DNA from: Trichopria drosophilae
Lineage: Eukaryota > Arthropoda > Insecta > Hymenoptera > Diapriidae
DNA: 64,000 nucleotides
Reading direction: 5' to 3'
NCBI GenBank assembly: GCA_030407085.1
Contig: CM059586.1
Coordinates: forward strand, 16,076,001-16,140,000
In this document: one piece after another, positions 26,801 through 35,615 of the stretch
Layout of the letters: each line of letters begins with the position of its first letter
How positions within the stretch are numbered: the stretch's first letter is position 1
Notes under the pieces: model-generated
What the model was told of the DNA's origin: nothing
What the model saw: only the letters and a program-made list of their open reading frames with translations
Databases searched by the model: none
Position numbers and translations under genes: made by a program

Positions 26801-29800
26801 CAAGTCTTTTCAAGTACATATAAGTAAAAATGAAATTAAAAATTTTGTCAAATAAGTGACCCGTTTGGCATGGAACATCCCATATATGGTGATAAATACT
26901 TACGCTACACAAAACATTGATCACAGATATACCGAATTTATGGAAAAATTTCAAACTGAACAACTTCAAGATTTTCCGTTATAGACATGACACATTCACT
27001 AGTTTATGCTATTTCAATCTATAACTGCCATTTTATGCGTGTATTTCAAGCGATAATTAAGTTAGCGATTCGCTGCACGCGCTTCTATTGTAAATTTGCA
27101 ATGAAATCGTTTAAAAAGTACAACGTTTAGGTTTAAAATAATAAGTAAGCGTTACGATTGATAAATAATAAAGTAGTTCACCAATTGGTGGACCAGTAAA
27201 ACATTTATAAAAAATGGCATAATATTTCATATACATTTAATTTTATTTCTAAATTTCGAGTTGTAATAATATGAATATTTTTTAATTCTTTCAGAGCGTC
27301 AAGAATAGTTTATTCAATCTTGGTGTTTATTTGCGTGATACATACAACGCTACAATAGGCGATGATTATACCACAAATGTTATGGATATGACAACAACAG
27401 AATTTCCAGTATCTATCATGGCATCAGAATTAATCAGCGCTGGTCTTTGGCAACCGGTGGGAAAACAAATTTGGAATGACGAAATAATGTGGCAACCCAC
27501 TACCTTCCGTATGTTTATTGATATTAATCATATATTCTATATTAATTACATTGTTCTTTTTATTCGACTACATTACTATACTTTCTATGGCATTTATAGA
27601 AAAAGTTAATAAAAAATGCATTTATTTATAATAATATGGTGTTAATGCTTCGAGTTGAACGTACATGAAGTGTGCGACAAATTCAACAGAGATACGACCC
27701 GCAATCGAAATGTTCCGCGGTTCAATTCCCGGCGCGTACTGAATTTTTATCCAAATGAACAATTATAAAATCGTAAAAAATACTTAATCATTAGCACCAT
27801 TGTGACAATTACAATTACATTATTTTGGAAGGAATTCGGAATTGTGTAGACGTCTATCTGATTCGAGAAATGTTGAAATGAACATTGCATTTTCCATGTT
27901 TCATTCCTTTTAGAGCATAAATACCATATTATTACTTTTATAGAATACTGAACTGAACGTTAAAAAACATATTTGTATTTTATAAAATACTTTATTTAAT
28001 CATTGAAGATGTAATAACAAGCAATAATCCCTGTAGATTACGAATTGAAGGAAAAAGATGACTTACTCTTGGGAACTTTGAATCCTTCCTACCAAGCAGA
28101 ACTTATGGATCTTATTGGCAAGGATGCAAAAGAGAATCCACAGGATATCCACGATCGTTTGTATGAATTCCTTCGGAATAAAACTAATATTGACGAATTG
28201 AGAACATCCATCCAAGTTGCACTTCTATACAATGCAGTAGAAGAAATTGTAAGTTTAAAAATCTGTCCCTTTGGACTATATTTTGTAATTTTAGAGAAAA
28301 TGTTCACTATTGCCTAGTATCCCTCTACCAAGTCTAGGAGCCGATGAAATTTTAAGTCACTGATTTCTTCATAGCTGATTTTTTTTTACTTAATATTATG
28401 GTCATGTGACAGAATTTGTTGTTCGTGGTTATTTAAGATATTTCGATGACTAAAAACAAGTTCGCCAACAAAAATGTTAGAGCATATCTGCCGTTTGAAA
28501 ATAGTAACTTTTTTCTTTACAACTAACTGGCATCTATCGAACTCAACATTTTTTTGTAATAGTCAATAGTGAATTAAGGATGAACAAATTAACCTTGTCC
28601 GATAATTTAGGTGCGGGTCGAAAAGCCGACATTCAAAAAGCTGACAGTAAAAAAACCTGATAAAATAGTTTTTTTTTTTTCAGTTAAATCGCTAATTATT
28701 AATTGTTGGGACCATGTTCGAGTTAGATATTCGATCCTCGAAATTCGAATTTTAAAAAATTGAAAAGTGCACATTAATCCTCGTCCTAATTTATATCAGC
28801 CGTTCTTTCAGACCGCCCTAAATTATATCCGAAGTCCTGCCCATTACTTCTCCTCATTACCCCCTCTTCAGCTGGTGTGGGCGTAACCGAAACTTTCCTA
28901 TTTTTGCCGATCACTGCCGAATAACGTTGCGAACCGAAGCACGTGGTGGGGATGAGACAAAGGAAACCAATGACTGAGTGTCTCTGAAAATTTGACCCAT
29001 TGTCGCCAGCCCTTCTCTTGACCGATTTCCCCCACAAGTTACACTCGGATAGCCCTTTGAGCCAACCAGCGAAGCGGGCAAGCGAAGTCGAACGTTATAT
29101 GAACGATGATTGGCTGGCGAAGCTACCCGAAGAAGACTCGTGGCGGGGTGGGAATTGGTCAAAAAGGGGGGTAGCGGCAACGATGCGTCGAATTTCCAGG
29201 GGTACACGTCAGTGGCTCGATTGCATATAACTTTGAACAAAGAACCTGCATAACTTAGGACGATGTTATGATTTTGAGTTGTATAACTTAGGACGTGAAC
29301 TACTCTGTACAATAAGTGCCGATGGTGCCGTAGACAAGCTTTATCGTAAGAGATTGTGGCTTCATATTATTTTTCTAACAAATTTCGAGTGATTATAGCA
29401 TAGATTCTGTTTATAATATTTGTGTACAATGCTGCATTGTTTGTTCACTTGACATCTTTACTCCTTTATAAGACTCCCATCGTATTATCCAGTGGATCTC
29501 TTGGAAAAAGTACATGTATCGCAAAAAAAATTAGCAAACCAATATTACTAATTATACCCATTGGTGACCCCTAGACTAGTAGAATAGATATAAAACGCTT
29601 ATAGTCACATTAATTTAGGAGAGAACTGACATGTCAGACACAAAAGAAATTTGCCACATTGTACGACAGATACGTGTCAGTTAATAACAATGAATGCTTA
29701 GTTAACAAAATCAAGACCCCAGAAGACGGCAGTTCTATCCCACTTAAATGATCCGACAAGGTGACTTTGTTCACCCTTTATTATTGACTGGTACTAACAA

Positions 29801-31054
29801 ATTCAGCTTGATAGATGTCAGTCAATTGGGGGAGGTAGAAGCCACTAATAACCTGCGTTTTAAAAAGCGTCACGTGGTTTATTTATGGACAACCCTCTAG
29901 GTACTTAAAAAAAATAGTGGCGCCAAAACGTGTGGCGCCAAAATGGCGGGGCCAAAACGGTCGCGCCAAAAACTATACTAGTCTACCAGTGCAAGGAATG
30001 AGTCGCGAATAGAAACAGATATAAAAGCATTGGAAAGTATAGAAACGTAAATGAACGGGAAATAGTTACCAAGTATTAAAACGGTTAGTGTTTGAATTAA
30101 TTTACATACAGCAGAACGTAGTATAGCACAAGAGATAAAGATAGACAAGAAATTATATTAATTATTATTTAGAACGAAGAAAAAGCAATTCCACACTTAG
30201 AAGAGCCAAAAACTTTAAACAAGGTTTCCTTAACAAGGGATGTGATATATATATTGTTCTTGTAACATGTTTGTAACGTTTGATGTTTCTAATTTGGCCG
30301 AAATCCGATGTATAATAACTTCTACAATCTTATTCTTCATAGAACGAATACAATACAACGGCGTTACCCCAATGGGCCATCGACTCGAGTAGAGAAAGTG
30401 AAATACTTAAAGTGGCAATAGAGGGATATAATTTTCTGTCGAAAACTGCAAGCCAACGACGATTGAATGGCGGACTACTATTGGAGAAAATTTTAACCGA
30501 CTCTAGAAATCACATCGCTGGAAACCTAACTAGTGATCGCAAAATCATCATATACAATGGCGATGATCGACTATTGGGAGGAATTAGTGCCATTTTCAAC
30601 ATGACACATCCTCTCAATCACAGTCCTAATCCAGGAGCAGCTCTCATTTTCGAACTTCATAACGGCAATAACAACAGTACTAATAGTACTTCAGAGCCAT
30701 TCCTTAAGGTGTGTATAAGAAACATTTTCCAGTATTTAAAACTGGAAAACAAATAAAACAAGCTAAGTAAAATGCTTATTAAATTATTTATTTTAGGTGC
30801 ACTATTACCTAGGGGATTCCAGCGAAAACCCTGCTGAAATTCTCGATTTGACGGGTCAATTGCGCAACTGTACTGATAAATGTTCGTTGCAATCATTTGA
30901 ACAAATAATACAACTGTCGACGACTGTAGAACAAGTGACCGATGTTCCTGAGGATACCCCGAAAAAAGGCAAAAATTCATCTTCAATGCAAACAGGGTCG
31001 ATATTCTACGTCCTAATTATTTCATTCCTGACTTTCGGATTAACGAAGATGTAA
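8877..31054 (+). CDS. Histidine acid phosphatase family protein, catalytic residues lost (pseudophosphatase)
   Basis: Exons 8877-8972, 9087-9200, 27295-27508, 28037-28248, 30343-30708 and 30797-31054 join in phase through canonical GT/AG sites into 419 residues. Residues 1-23 are a signal peptide. The fold markers of secreted acid phosphatases are present: IRLIHVV (27-33), LGVYLRDTYN, ELISAGLWQP, WNDEIMWQP, LNGGLLLEKIL and a C-terminal NCTDKCSLQSF segment. A hydrophobic C-terminal tail after GSIF suggests a GPI anchor or membrane segment. The catalytic signature is gone. Where RHGxRxP should follow HVV there is VNKFYAP (35-41); the later Arg of STDxxR is Val (about 109); and the HD pair is DD (286-287). 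Sequence similarity gives the family. Loss of hydrolysis is inferred from these residues. The frame and splice sites are intact, so it does not look like a decayed pseudogene. Intron 2 (18 kb) contains a whole neprilysin gene on the other strand. Confidence 0.85.
9586..9829. mobile_element. Degenerate CAG...CTG MITE in acid phosphatase intron 2
   Basis: The left CAGTTAGAG...CCCCTCGAGTTGG and the right CAATTCGAGGGGTGGCACTG are imperfect inverted repeats, with TA after the right end. The interior is GC-richer than the flanks and has GAGAG-rich runs. It fits a worn member of the CAGTA class. Confidence 0.4.
10527..10622. repeat. GC-rich CTCAGGAGCTCCTGAGG palindrome cluster
   Basis: Two blocks built on GTCCTCAGG(A/G)GCTCC and its reverse complement sit about 40 bases apart inside very AT-rich intron DNA. 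They can form short, stable stem-loops within each block and between blocks. Small overlapping open frames here follow from the low stop density and are not genes. Confidence 0.6.
10941..11300. repeat. Possible MITE with ACACTGAGAGAAAT left end
   Basis: The left phrase TACACTGAGAGAAATTATTT resembles the ends of the element at 5930. The interior has several TTAACTGTAAAGT-type repeats. A right end is suggested near 11280-11295 (CATTTCTGTG) but is weak. Confidence 0.25.
12560..12565 (-). terminator. Possible poly(A) signal of the neprilysin gene
   Basis: AATAAA on the minus strand, six bases after the TGA stop. It is very close to the stop, so a later signal may be the one used. Confidence 0.3.
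12571..26917 (-). CDS. Secreted neprilysin-like M13 zinc metallopeptidase, nested gene
   Basis: Exons in transcript order: 26917-26904, 25965-25844, 24739-24578, [unresolved; mini-exon 21703-21655], about 21512-21304, 21155-20961, 20642-20553, 20473-20335, 20147-20027, 19948-19858, 18226-18047, 15778-15681, 15577-15504, 15334-15286, 15116-15049, 14732-14611, 14477-14322, 12738-12571. This gives about 700 residues, normal for M13. It starts MFCVAVILAVLAVQT, a cleavable signal rather than the usual internal membrane anchor. Then follow VCTNNDCND, NPCDNFYEFVCGNW, NGGWPIV, NCIRGYH and VNYGAVGTIIGHELAH (zinc site HExxH intact). EENFADTVG supplies the third zinc ligand Glu and the Asp, and DSHSTGEYR keeps the His and Arg. 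The end is FNCPKGSPMNP then KCNFWK. The usual NAxY substrate-binding motif reads EAQY. Phases agree at all joins except around the mini-exon. It lies wholly inside intron 2 of the acid phosphatase on the opposite strand. It probably cleaves peptides outside the cell. Confidence 0.85.
12870..13935. mobile_element. Foldback element in the last neprilysin intron
   Basis: The arm around 12950-13210 is repeated in inverted form at about 13665-13930. Shared words include CTAGATAGAACAA / TTGTTCTATCTAG, TCGAAATCATATATTTTG / CAAAATATATGATTTCGA and GATAATGGAGTAAAG-like matches. The loop (13300-13640) contains several copies of TCAGTAATAGGTGCACGGCCAGTAAT-like words in both directions. No coding capacity. 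Confidence 0.65.
15959..16967. mobile_element. Long inverted-repeat (foldback) element, about 1 kb
   Basis: Arms of roughly 345 bp (about 15959-16305 and 16620-16967) are near-identical inverted copies, beginning GACGTTCTTTGTCAACCGGA at each end beside TATA-rich flanks. The spacer holds three more blocks of the GGCGGATCC motif. The same peptide can be read from either arm, and a 165-codon frame runs through the right arm. That follows from the duplication and is not a gene. It lies in the neprilysin intron 15779-18046. Confidence 0.85.
17080..17830. repeat. Cluster of GGAGCAAAATAG / CTATTTTGCTCC hairpins
   Basis: Several short stem-loops occur, for example near 17213-17250 and 17640-17680, where TTTTGCTCCCTAT is followed by its complement GGAGCAAAATAG. 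An outer inverted pair is GACCGGGGAACAAA...TTTGTTCCCCGG (about 17297-17490). It looks like one degenerate foldback region in the same neprilysin intron as the element at 15959. Confidence 0.5.
18620..18660. repeat. GGCGGATCC motif copy
   Basis: The block CATATTGGATCCGCCATTTC, with an inverted ATGACGGAC partner near 18481, makes a small fold with TTCAAGTAACAAGTTTC-type repeats between. It is one of many dispersed copies of this motif. Confidence 0.6.
18885..19240. mobile_element. Palindromic repeat, family P (GAGAACTG...AATTAATTTCTTTGGCATT)
   Basis: This copy reads GGTAGGAAATTTTACTAAAA on one side, and in mid-element GAGAACTGAACGAGAATTTTC faces AAAGTTCTCGGTCTGTTTTC. It is clearly homologous to copies at about 22788-23060 and 25205-25580 and to a half copy at about 2405-2620. 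It lies in the neprilysin intron 18227-19857. Confidence 0.65.
20687..20949. mobile_element. TA-flanked MITE, GGCAAATATA family
   Basis: The left end CTGTAGAGCCCCGGTATA and the right end TATACCGGGACTCTTAAG are inverted, with TA at 20685-20686. The GC-rich middle carries TCTGTCTCCGCTC words. It shares ends and the GCAAATATA interior with the element at 26460-26586. The right end lies about 11 bp from the donor site of a neprilysin exon (20961). Confidence 0.7.
21655..21703 (-). other. Candidate neprilysin mini-exon with the conserved Cys
   Basis: Between the acceptor TTTCTCGCAG and the donor GTATGT the frame reads RLNFQECIRSTDSQIE. This matches the M13 segment that carries the Cys partner of the later NCIRGY Cys. 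Its phases (2 in, 0 out) do not fit the exon before (phase 1 out) or after (phase 1 in). Joining those two neighbours directly does keep the frame. Confidence 0.5.
21723..22781. mobile_element. TTAA-flanked CCC...GGG foldback (piggyBac-like ends)
   Basis: Flanked by TTAA at 21719-21722 and 22782-22785. The left end CCCATTAAGGACGGAATGG is mirrored by the right end CCGAACCATT-type complement (GGTTCTTAATGGG). Arms of about 190 bp share GCATTTATTTAAC / GTTAAATAAATGC and further words. The centre holds GGCGGATCC-type motif blocks. TTAA target duplications with CCC ends are the mark of piggyBac-type elements. No transposase frame, so it is non-autonomous. Its left edge is 16 bases from the mini-exon acceptor. 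Confidence 0.75.
22788..23060. mobile_element. Palindromic repeat, family P
   Basis: It opens GTTCTAAAGTGCTCC then GGTAGGAATTT, and around 22930-23010 GGAATTGAACGAGAAC faces CTCTCGGTCAATTC. Same family as 18885 and 25205. It directly abuts the TTAA foldback ending at 22781. Confidence 0.65.
24812..25062. mobile_element. TA-flanked CAGTA MITE, CCTCG(N)TTCGAC family
   Basis: CAGTAAAACCTCGACAATT at the left is mirrored by CGAGGTTGTATTG at the right, with TA at 24810-24811 and 25063-25064. The interior repeats the words CCTCGCTTGTTAGAC and CCTCGCTAGTTCGAC in tandem, so the ends have been copied inward. It sits 73 bp upstream of a neprilysin exon acceptor, in intron 2 of that gene. Confidence 0.8.
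25205..25580. mobile_element. Palindromic repeat, family P (best copy)
   Basis: GTTCTAAAGTGC, then GGTAGGAATTTTCACTAAAA, then GCTTTGTAAGGGCAATTTTA. At the centre GGCCGAGAATTTTGGGAAAT faces ATTTCCTAAAATTCTCGGTC, and outward TAAAATTGCCCTTACAAAGC returns. This is a near-complete palindrome and the clearest of the four copies in the window. Confidence 0.7.
26460..26586. mobile_element. TA-flanked CAGTAGAGTCCCGG MITE, 127 bp
   Basis: It starts CAGTAGAGTCCCGGTATATT and ends TATACCTGGACTCTACTG, with TA on both sides (26458-26459, 26587-26588). The middle repeats GACAAATATA and GGCAAATATG. It is the short, well preserved relative of the element at 20687. Confidence 0.85.
27650..27740 (+). other. tRNA-like or SINE-like fragment
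   Basis: GGTTCAATTCCCGGCGCG has the form of a pol III B box and T arm. The upstream part does not fold into a clear cloverleaf. It lies in an acid phosphatase intron. Probably a tRNA-derived repeat rather than a working tRNA. Confidence 0.3.
28770..29307. mobile_element. GC-rich CAG...CTG MITE, CGTCCTAA ends
   Basis: The left CACATTAATCCTCGTCCTAA and right TTAGGACGTGAACTACTCTG align as 17-base imperfect inverted ends plus TAA. TA follows the right end (29308-29309). The 538-bp interior has much higher GC than its surroundings and so carries several overlapping stop-poor frames on both strands. None has a start, splice or domain context, so I read them as chance. It lies in an acid phosphatase intron. 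Confidence 0.55.
29564..29991. mobile_element. Element with TAGACTAGTA ends and GCGCCAAAA tandem array
   Basis: CCTAGACTAGTAGAATAG near the left and CTATACTAGTCTACC at the right are inverted ends. Next to the right end (29916-29972) are four tandem copies of a unit of about 15 bases ending GCGCCAAAA or GGCCAAAA. It lies in the intron before exon 5 of the acid phosphatase. Superfamily unknown. Confidence 0.45.
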
Positions 31055-32056
31055 ATGTTATATAAGTTATTCCATATTGTTCATTTTCACGCATTTCGTT
31101 CCCGTTATATATAAGTTCATAAGTTGCATCATTGTGATATTTAATTCGGAGTGTAAATATGGTACAACAATATGTGCGACACGAAAATTGTTATCCCCTT
31201 TACATTATGAATAATAATTTGGCACCAGTGGTTATGTGTACTTGTACGCAGTACTTGCAGAAATTACTTTGTAGCCAAAATGGTTCGTACGGGAGTCAAC
31301 GCCATCTGTTATAATCGTAATTAAAATACCATATGTATTATAGAATATTAACCTACAAATAATGTTAACATCATTGTAAATATATGAAATATATTATGCA
31401 TATTATATATACATATTATACGATACTGAACCTTTATTATTTCTAAATTGCTGATTAAACCTAGAACATTAACATTTCCTAATAACAACGTTACATTTTC
31501 TGTAAATTTTATTTCATTTGAACCTAGTATACTAACTAGTGAATTGCTTTTAAATAAAATATGAGAATGGCATTTTGTATAAAATTTGTGTAAACCTTTT
31601 TTTTCAATGAATTTTTGTTCAATGCGCCATCTGTTGGCAATAACGAGAAACGAACATGGAGACACCGAAGCCAAATGAACCACCAAATTTAAGATGAGCT
31701 ACTTGCATGAACAAGAACTTAATTTCTTGAATCAAGGAAATATTTCTTGAAATTGAATAAATACTTGATTCGAGTCAAGTTGTCGAATGGAAAAAATTGA
31801 TATTACGAAGTAAATGTTTACTGAAACGCATTACATTTTTACGCATTTTTAAGAGAGCATTTATTTCTTTCAAGTAAATATTTAATTGTCGAAGGTTAAT
31901 CATCTTCTCTTAAATAAATATTTTATTGCGACTGTTTAAGTAAATTTCTTGAATTAAGTAAATTTTTTGTGATATAAGTAAAATCGGGATATCAGGTTTT
32001 ATCCTTTTCTAAATCTAAAGATATGATTTCTTTGGCAGAGGAAAATATTCGTTTAA
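31055..32056. other. 3' flank of the acid phosphatase gene, no further gene
   Basis: Presumed 3' untranslated sequence followed by AT-rich DNA. Around 31700-31990 several CTTGAATTAAG / CTTGAATCAAG-type words (TTTCTTGAAT) repeat in both directions, a likely degenerate MITE. No coding frame is credible. Confidence 0.5.
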
Positions 32057-33905
32057 CCCAATAAGGACCAAGTGAACTAATTTTTCACGCTGAATTTGAT
32101 TTTTTATTGCATTTACAAAAATTTATGTATTTTTTGTCAAAAAAAATAATTTTTATGATATTTTTTTATAAATTCATATTTTTCATGGGAAAGGATATTT
32201 TCTATTTACAAAATCAATTGGAAAAGGGATCCCGACATCCAAGAAAGAAGATCATTTTGTTTTCAAGATGGCGATGTCAGAATGGATTTTTGAGGTCGCT
32301 GATCACGAATCTGAGTTCAGAATTGCAAAATACAAGATGGAGGATCTAATATGGCCGACATAGTCAGATGAATTCGTCGTTTTTTATCCAATTTGCTCAG
32401 GAATTTTATTTATTAAGTTTTTGAGGTCGTTGATCACGAACCTGCCATCACACATGACCAATACAAAATGGTGGAACTAATATAGTGACAGTCCAAACTA
32501 AATTCATTGTTTTTTTCCAATATACTTTTCTGGATATCTTATATTGTAGGCATGATATCGTAATTGCTTGCATAAGGTAATTTTGAGAATCTTTTTTTTT
32601 TCATTTTATTTTTTTTTTTTTTATTTTTGTGATTTTTTTTAGTTTATTTATGGTTGACATAATTAATGATTAACTGATTTCATGGAATTTTTTGAAACAA
32701 CGCTACAATATTAAGATTTACTTTCTTGATATTATTTTCGTGTTCCTCTTTAGAAAAACTTGTCCTGCAGCAACTTTTGAGTGTCTGTTTTTATATTTGA
32801 TGCAATTATGATTTCATCGTGTTTTTTTTGTCGAGTAGTATTTCAAAATATTGCTGCTGGAAAAGTTGCTGTATACGAAGTCGAAAATTATGTCGACAAT
32901 GTCAAATGATATTATTGTGGCAGTTATTTCAAACCTTTCCATGAACTCAAATAATTATTGGATATATATAACAGATAAATAACAAAAAAAAATACCCCAC
33001 AAAATTGTCATGTATAAAAATGTAAAAAAAAAGAAAGATTCAGATTATTGTCTACCTCCAGGTGGTGAGAATCGGTCAGCTTTATAGACAAAGAGCGAAG
33101 AAGCAATAACGATCAAATTCCTACAAAATGTATGCCAAGAAAAGTACGATCTATGCGGTTAGAGAAAAAACAATTAATTTAATTTTGACGGCCGATTTAT
33201 TAGGTCTGCCATTTTGTATTCGCCAAGTCGAACGTCAGATTCGTAAACGGCGACCTAAAAAACCTCAAAACATGCATCCTGTGACCGACTGCACAGCAAA
33301 CAATTAATGCTACCATATTGGATTCGCCATTTTGTATTTTGTTATTTTTATGGCAGAAACATGATCAGCGATCGCAAAAAAAAACATAAATGAAATTCCG
33401 GAGCAAAATTAATGACAATGAATTCCGTCGACCATGTTAGATTCTCCATCTTGTATTTGGCAATTCTGACATCAGATTCTTCATCAGCGCCCTCAAAAAC
33501 CTCATAAATAAAACTCTCGAGCAAATTGGATAAGAAACGACGAATTCAGTTCAATATGTCGGCCATATTGGATCCGCCATTTTCCACTTTGCCATTCTGA
33601 CGTCAGAATCGTGACTCCGACTTCAAAATCCTCTATAAATGATATTTTATCTTCCAGAATGCGTAAGAAAACTTTAAAAATCTGGAATTGATAAATCCAT
33701 AAAAAGAACAATCTTTTAAGCCGCCATTCTACAATCGCCATCTTGAAAAACAAATATTTGGATATCGGGATTAATTTTCCAATTGATTTTATGAAGACCA
33801 AAAATCCTTCCCCATACAAAACTATGAATTTATAAAAAAATATGAAAATTAAGTAATTTTTATTATATAATTTTATGTATTTGTTTAAAAAAGTGAGGTT
33901 AAATG
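32057..33905. mobile_element. Foldback with TTAA-CCC left end and GGCGGATCC motif array
   Basis: The left end TTAA then CCCAATAAGGACC resembles the left end of the element at 21723. Arms at about 32100-32345 and 33490-33890 are inverted: AAAATCAATTGGAAAA / TTTTCCAATTGATTTT and CAAGATGGCGAT / ATCGCCATCTTG. Between them are many blocks of the TGGATCCGCCATTTT motif with 'gtgatcagcgacctc'-type companions. A TTAA right end is not clear, so the outer boundary is uncertain. Confidence 0.55.
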
Positions 33906-34483
33906 ACGCTTTTTCCAAATTTTCTCATCGGTATTTGAAAGAATGACCTCAGAAACATAGGATAACTAGGTAAAACTACGGACTTAAAAAAAAACAGCTA
34001 AGAATGAAAAATTCATAAAATTAATCGAGAAATACACTACATTTTTTTCAGAATTTTTCGTCAGTAATTTGAAATTAAAAAAAAAACATTTTCTCAAAAT
34101 ATCATAAAAAAAAAATCTAAAAAATGCCCACTCCATTTTCTTGTCATTATTATCAATTTTTAAAGAAGCTCACAATTTTTTAATTAGCGCGTCCCATTTT
34201 TCAACAAAATTTTCATCTGAGCACGCCATTGTGAAGCCACCATTTTGAATTGTCAATCGTAACTGTCGTAATCTTTGAGTATAAGTCAATATGCCCCCGA
34301 TCCAAACGCACATTCCGATTGGATAACTTTATCATATAAAAAATTGAGTATTTATTCCGAAAAAGAAAATTTTCACGTTTTTTTGCGTTCAGGACTCCAT
34401 GTTCAAACATTTATTATTATAATCGAAAATGGATTGCAGATTCAGAAAGAGCATACTCGAAAACATTAGAATATGTGACACAT

Positions 34484-34525
34484 AACCTTGAAGAGGACTC
34501 GTATCAGAGTCGAAACGTTGCTAGA
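34484..34525 (+). other. Penelope-type hammerhead-like motif
   Basis: TTGAAGA, then a stem GGACTC / GAGTC around a six-base loop, then GAAAC. This order (CTGA-GA core, stem II, GAAA) is that of the minimal hammerhead found in the pseudo-LTRs of Penelope-like elements. The first core differs from the ideal, so self-cleavage is doubtful. No reverse transcriptase was seen nearby. Confidence 0.4.
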
Positions 34526-34529
34526 TTTT

Positions 34530-35550
34530 CATTTATTATTTACATTACAAAAAACCCTCCAAATTATTAACCCTTGTTTGTTTTTTTTCCTTTTCTTCTA
34601 ATTTTTAAATCTTTATTAAACTCAACCATTTTTAATTTCTGTTATATACATGACCGAAAAAAAACCAATACTATTTAAGAATATATTAAGTTAACGGGTT
34701 TACGTACACATTTTAAGGTTCAATTCTTGAGGACGCGACTTCTTCGCTTCTAATGAATTCAAAAGCGACCTTAATATGAAAAAAATATAACTAAAAAAAA
34801 AATAATACAAAACTCTCAACATTCCGCACCGAATAAATTGTGTTTTTAAAATCTTAAATATTCAAATATGAGTTATTACAAAAGAATGGCGAACATTTTT
34901 TTTACTTGTACTGGAGCAGGAATAGAAAATTGTTGGTTGTAATAGAAAATAAAACAACTTTCTCAGTCTAATCCCAAATACAGAAACTGATGACGTAAAA
35001 TAAAAAACTGAATCGTATTAAGTCAATCTATTCAACAGCTAATAATTTTTAACATATTCTAAAGGTACATTAAAATAAAAACAACAAATTCCCAAATAAA
35101 TTATGTTTTATTACAAGTGCACTTTTATAAGTATAACGTATAAAGTTGTAATTCGTCACTGCAATACTCCCACTTTTGGCTGACGAAAAGGATGAAAATA
35201 TTTAGACGATGACATTCGACCGAAGACAACCGTCGTTATGATTCACTCTTATCTGTCTGCAAGATCTTGCTTCCATTCGACCCTTGATTTTTATCTTTTT
35301 GTCTGCTTTTTCGGCGAACCGCTGACATTCCTCACTTCCGTCCCTCCCCATTGCATTTTTTACCTGCTTTCTTTCCTGTATCGTACCGCCACTCGTTTTT
35401 ATCATCCTCCACATTTTTTGTTACTATGCTTAGTCATTTTCTTTTCCCTTTGTTTCAACCACTTAATTACCTCTTGAATTCTGCAACACCCACGACTCGT
35501 TATGAAGATACCATGAGAACCCCATTTAAGCTTTTTATTTTTAATGGGAT
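34530..35550. other. AT-rich DNA downstream of dpp
   Basis: No gene recognised. From about 35160 to 35470 the sequence is less AT-rich and pyrimidine-biased on the plus strand, with small open frames on both strands that match no family I know. It may be long 3' untranslated sequence of dpp or old repeat. Confidence 0.4.
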
Positions 35551-35556
35551 TTTATT
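35551..35556 (-). terminator. Poly(A) signal of dpp
   Basis: AATAAA on the minus strand about 60 bases after the dpp stop codon, in AT-rich context. Confidence 0.5.
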
Positions 35557-35615
35557 TGTCAATTCATGTTCGCAATCGAGTTTAATACTTGGACAGTTAT
35601 TTTAGTCTTCATATT

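Noticed and set aside
26754..26969. 71-codon minus-strand frame overlapping the neprilysin first exon
   Set aside because: It begins at a non-ATG codon and reads through the splice donor. The real coding start is the ATG at 26917, which joins in phase to the next exon.
28786..29312. Overlapping frames of 76-133 codons on both strands
   Set aside because: They lie inside a GC-rich MITE, where stop codons are rare by composition; the frames overlap each other and match no family.
35160..35605. Frames of 70-84 codons on both strands beside dpp
   Set aside because: Low-complexity, mutually overlapping, no conserved motif; more likely 3' flank of dpp.
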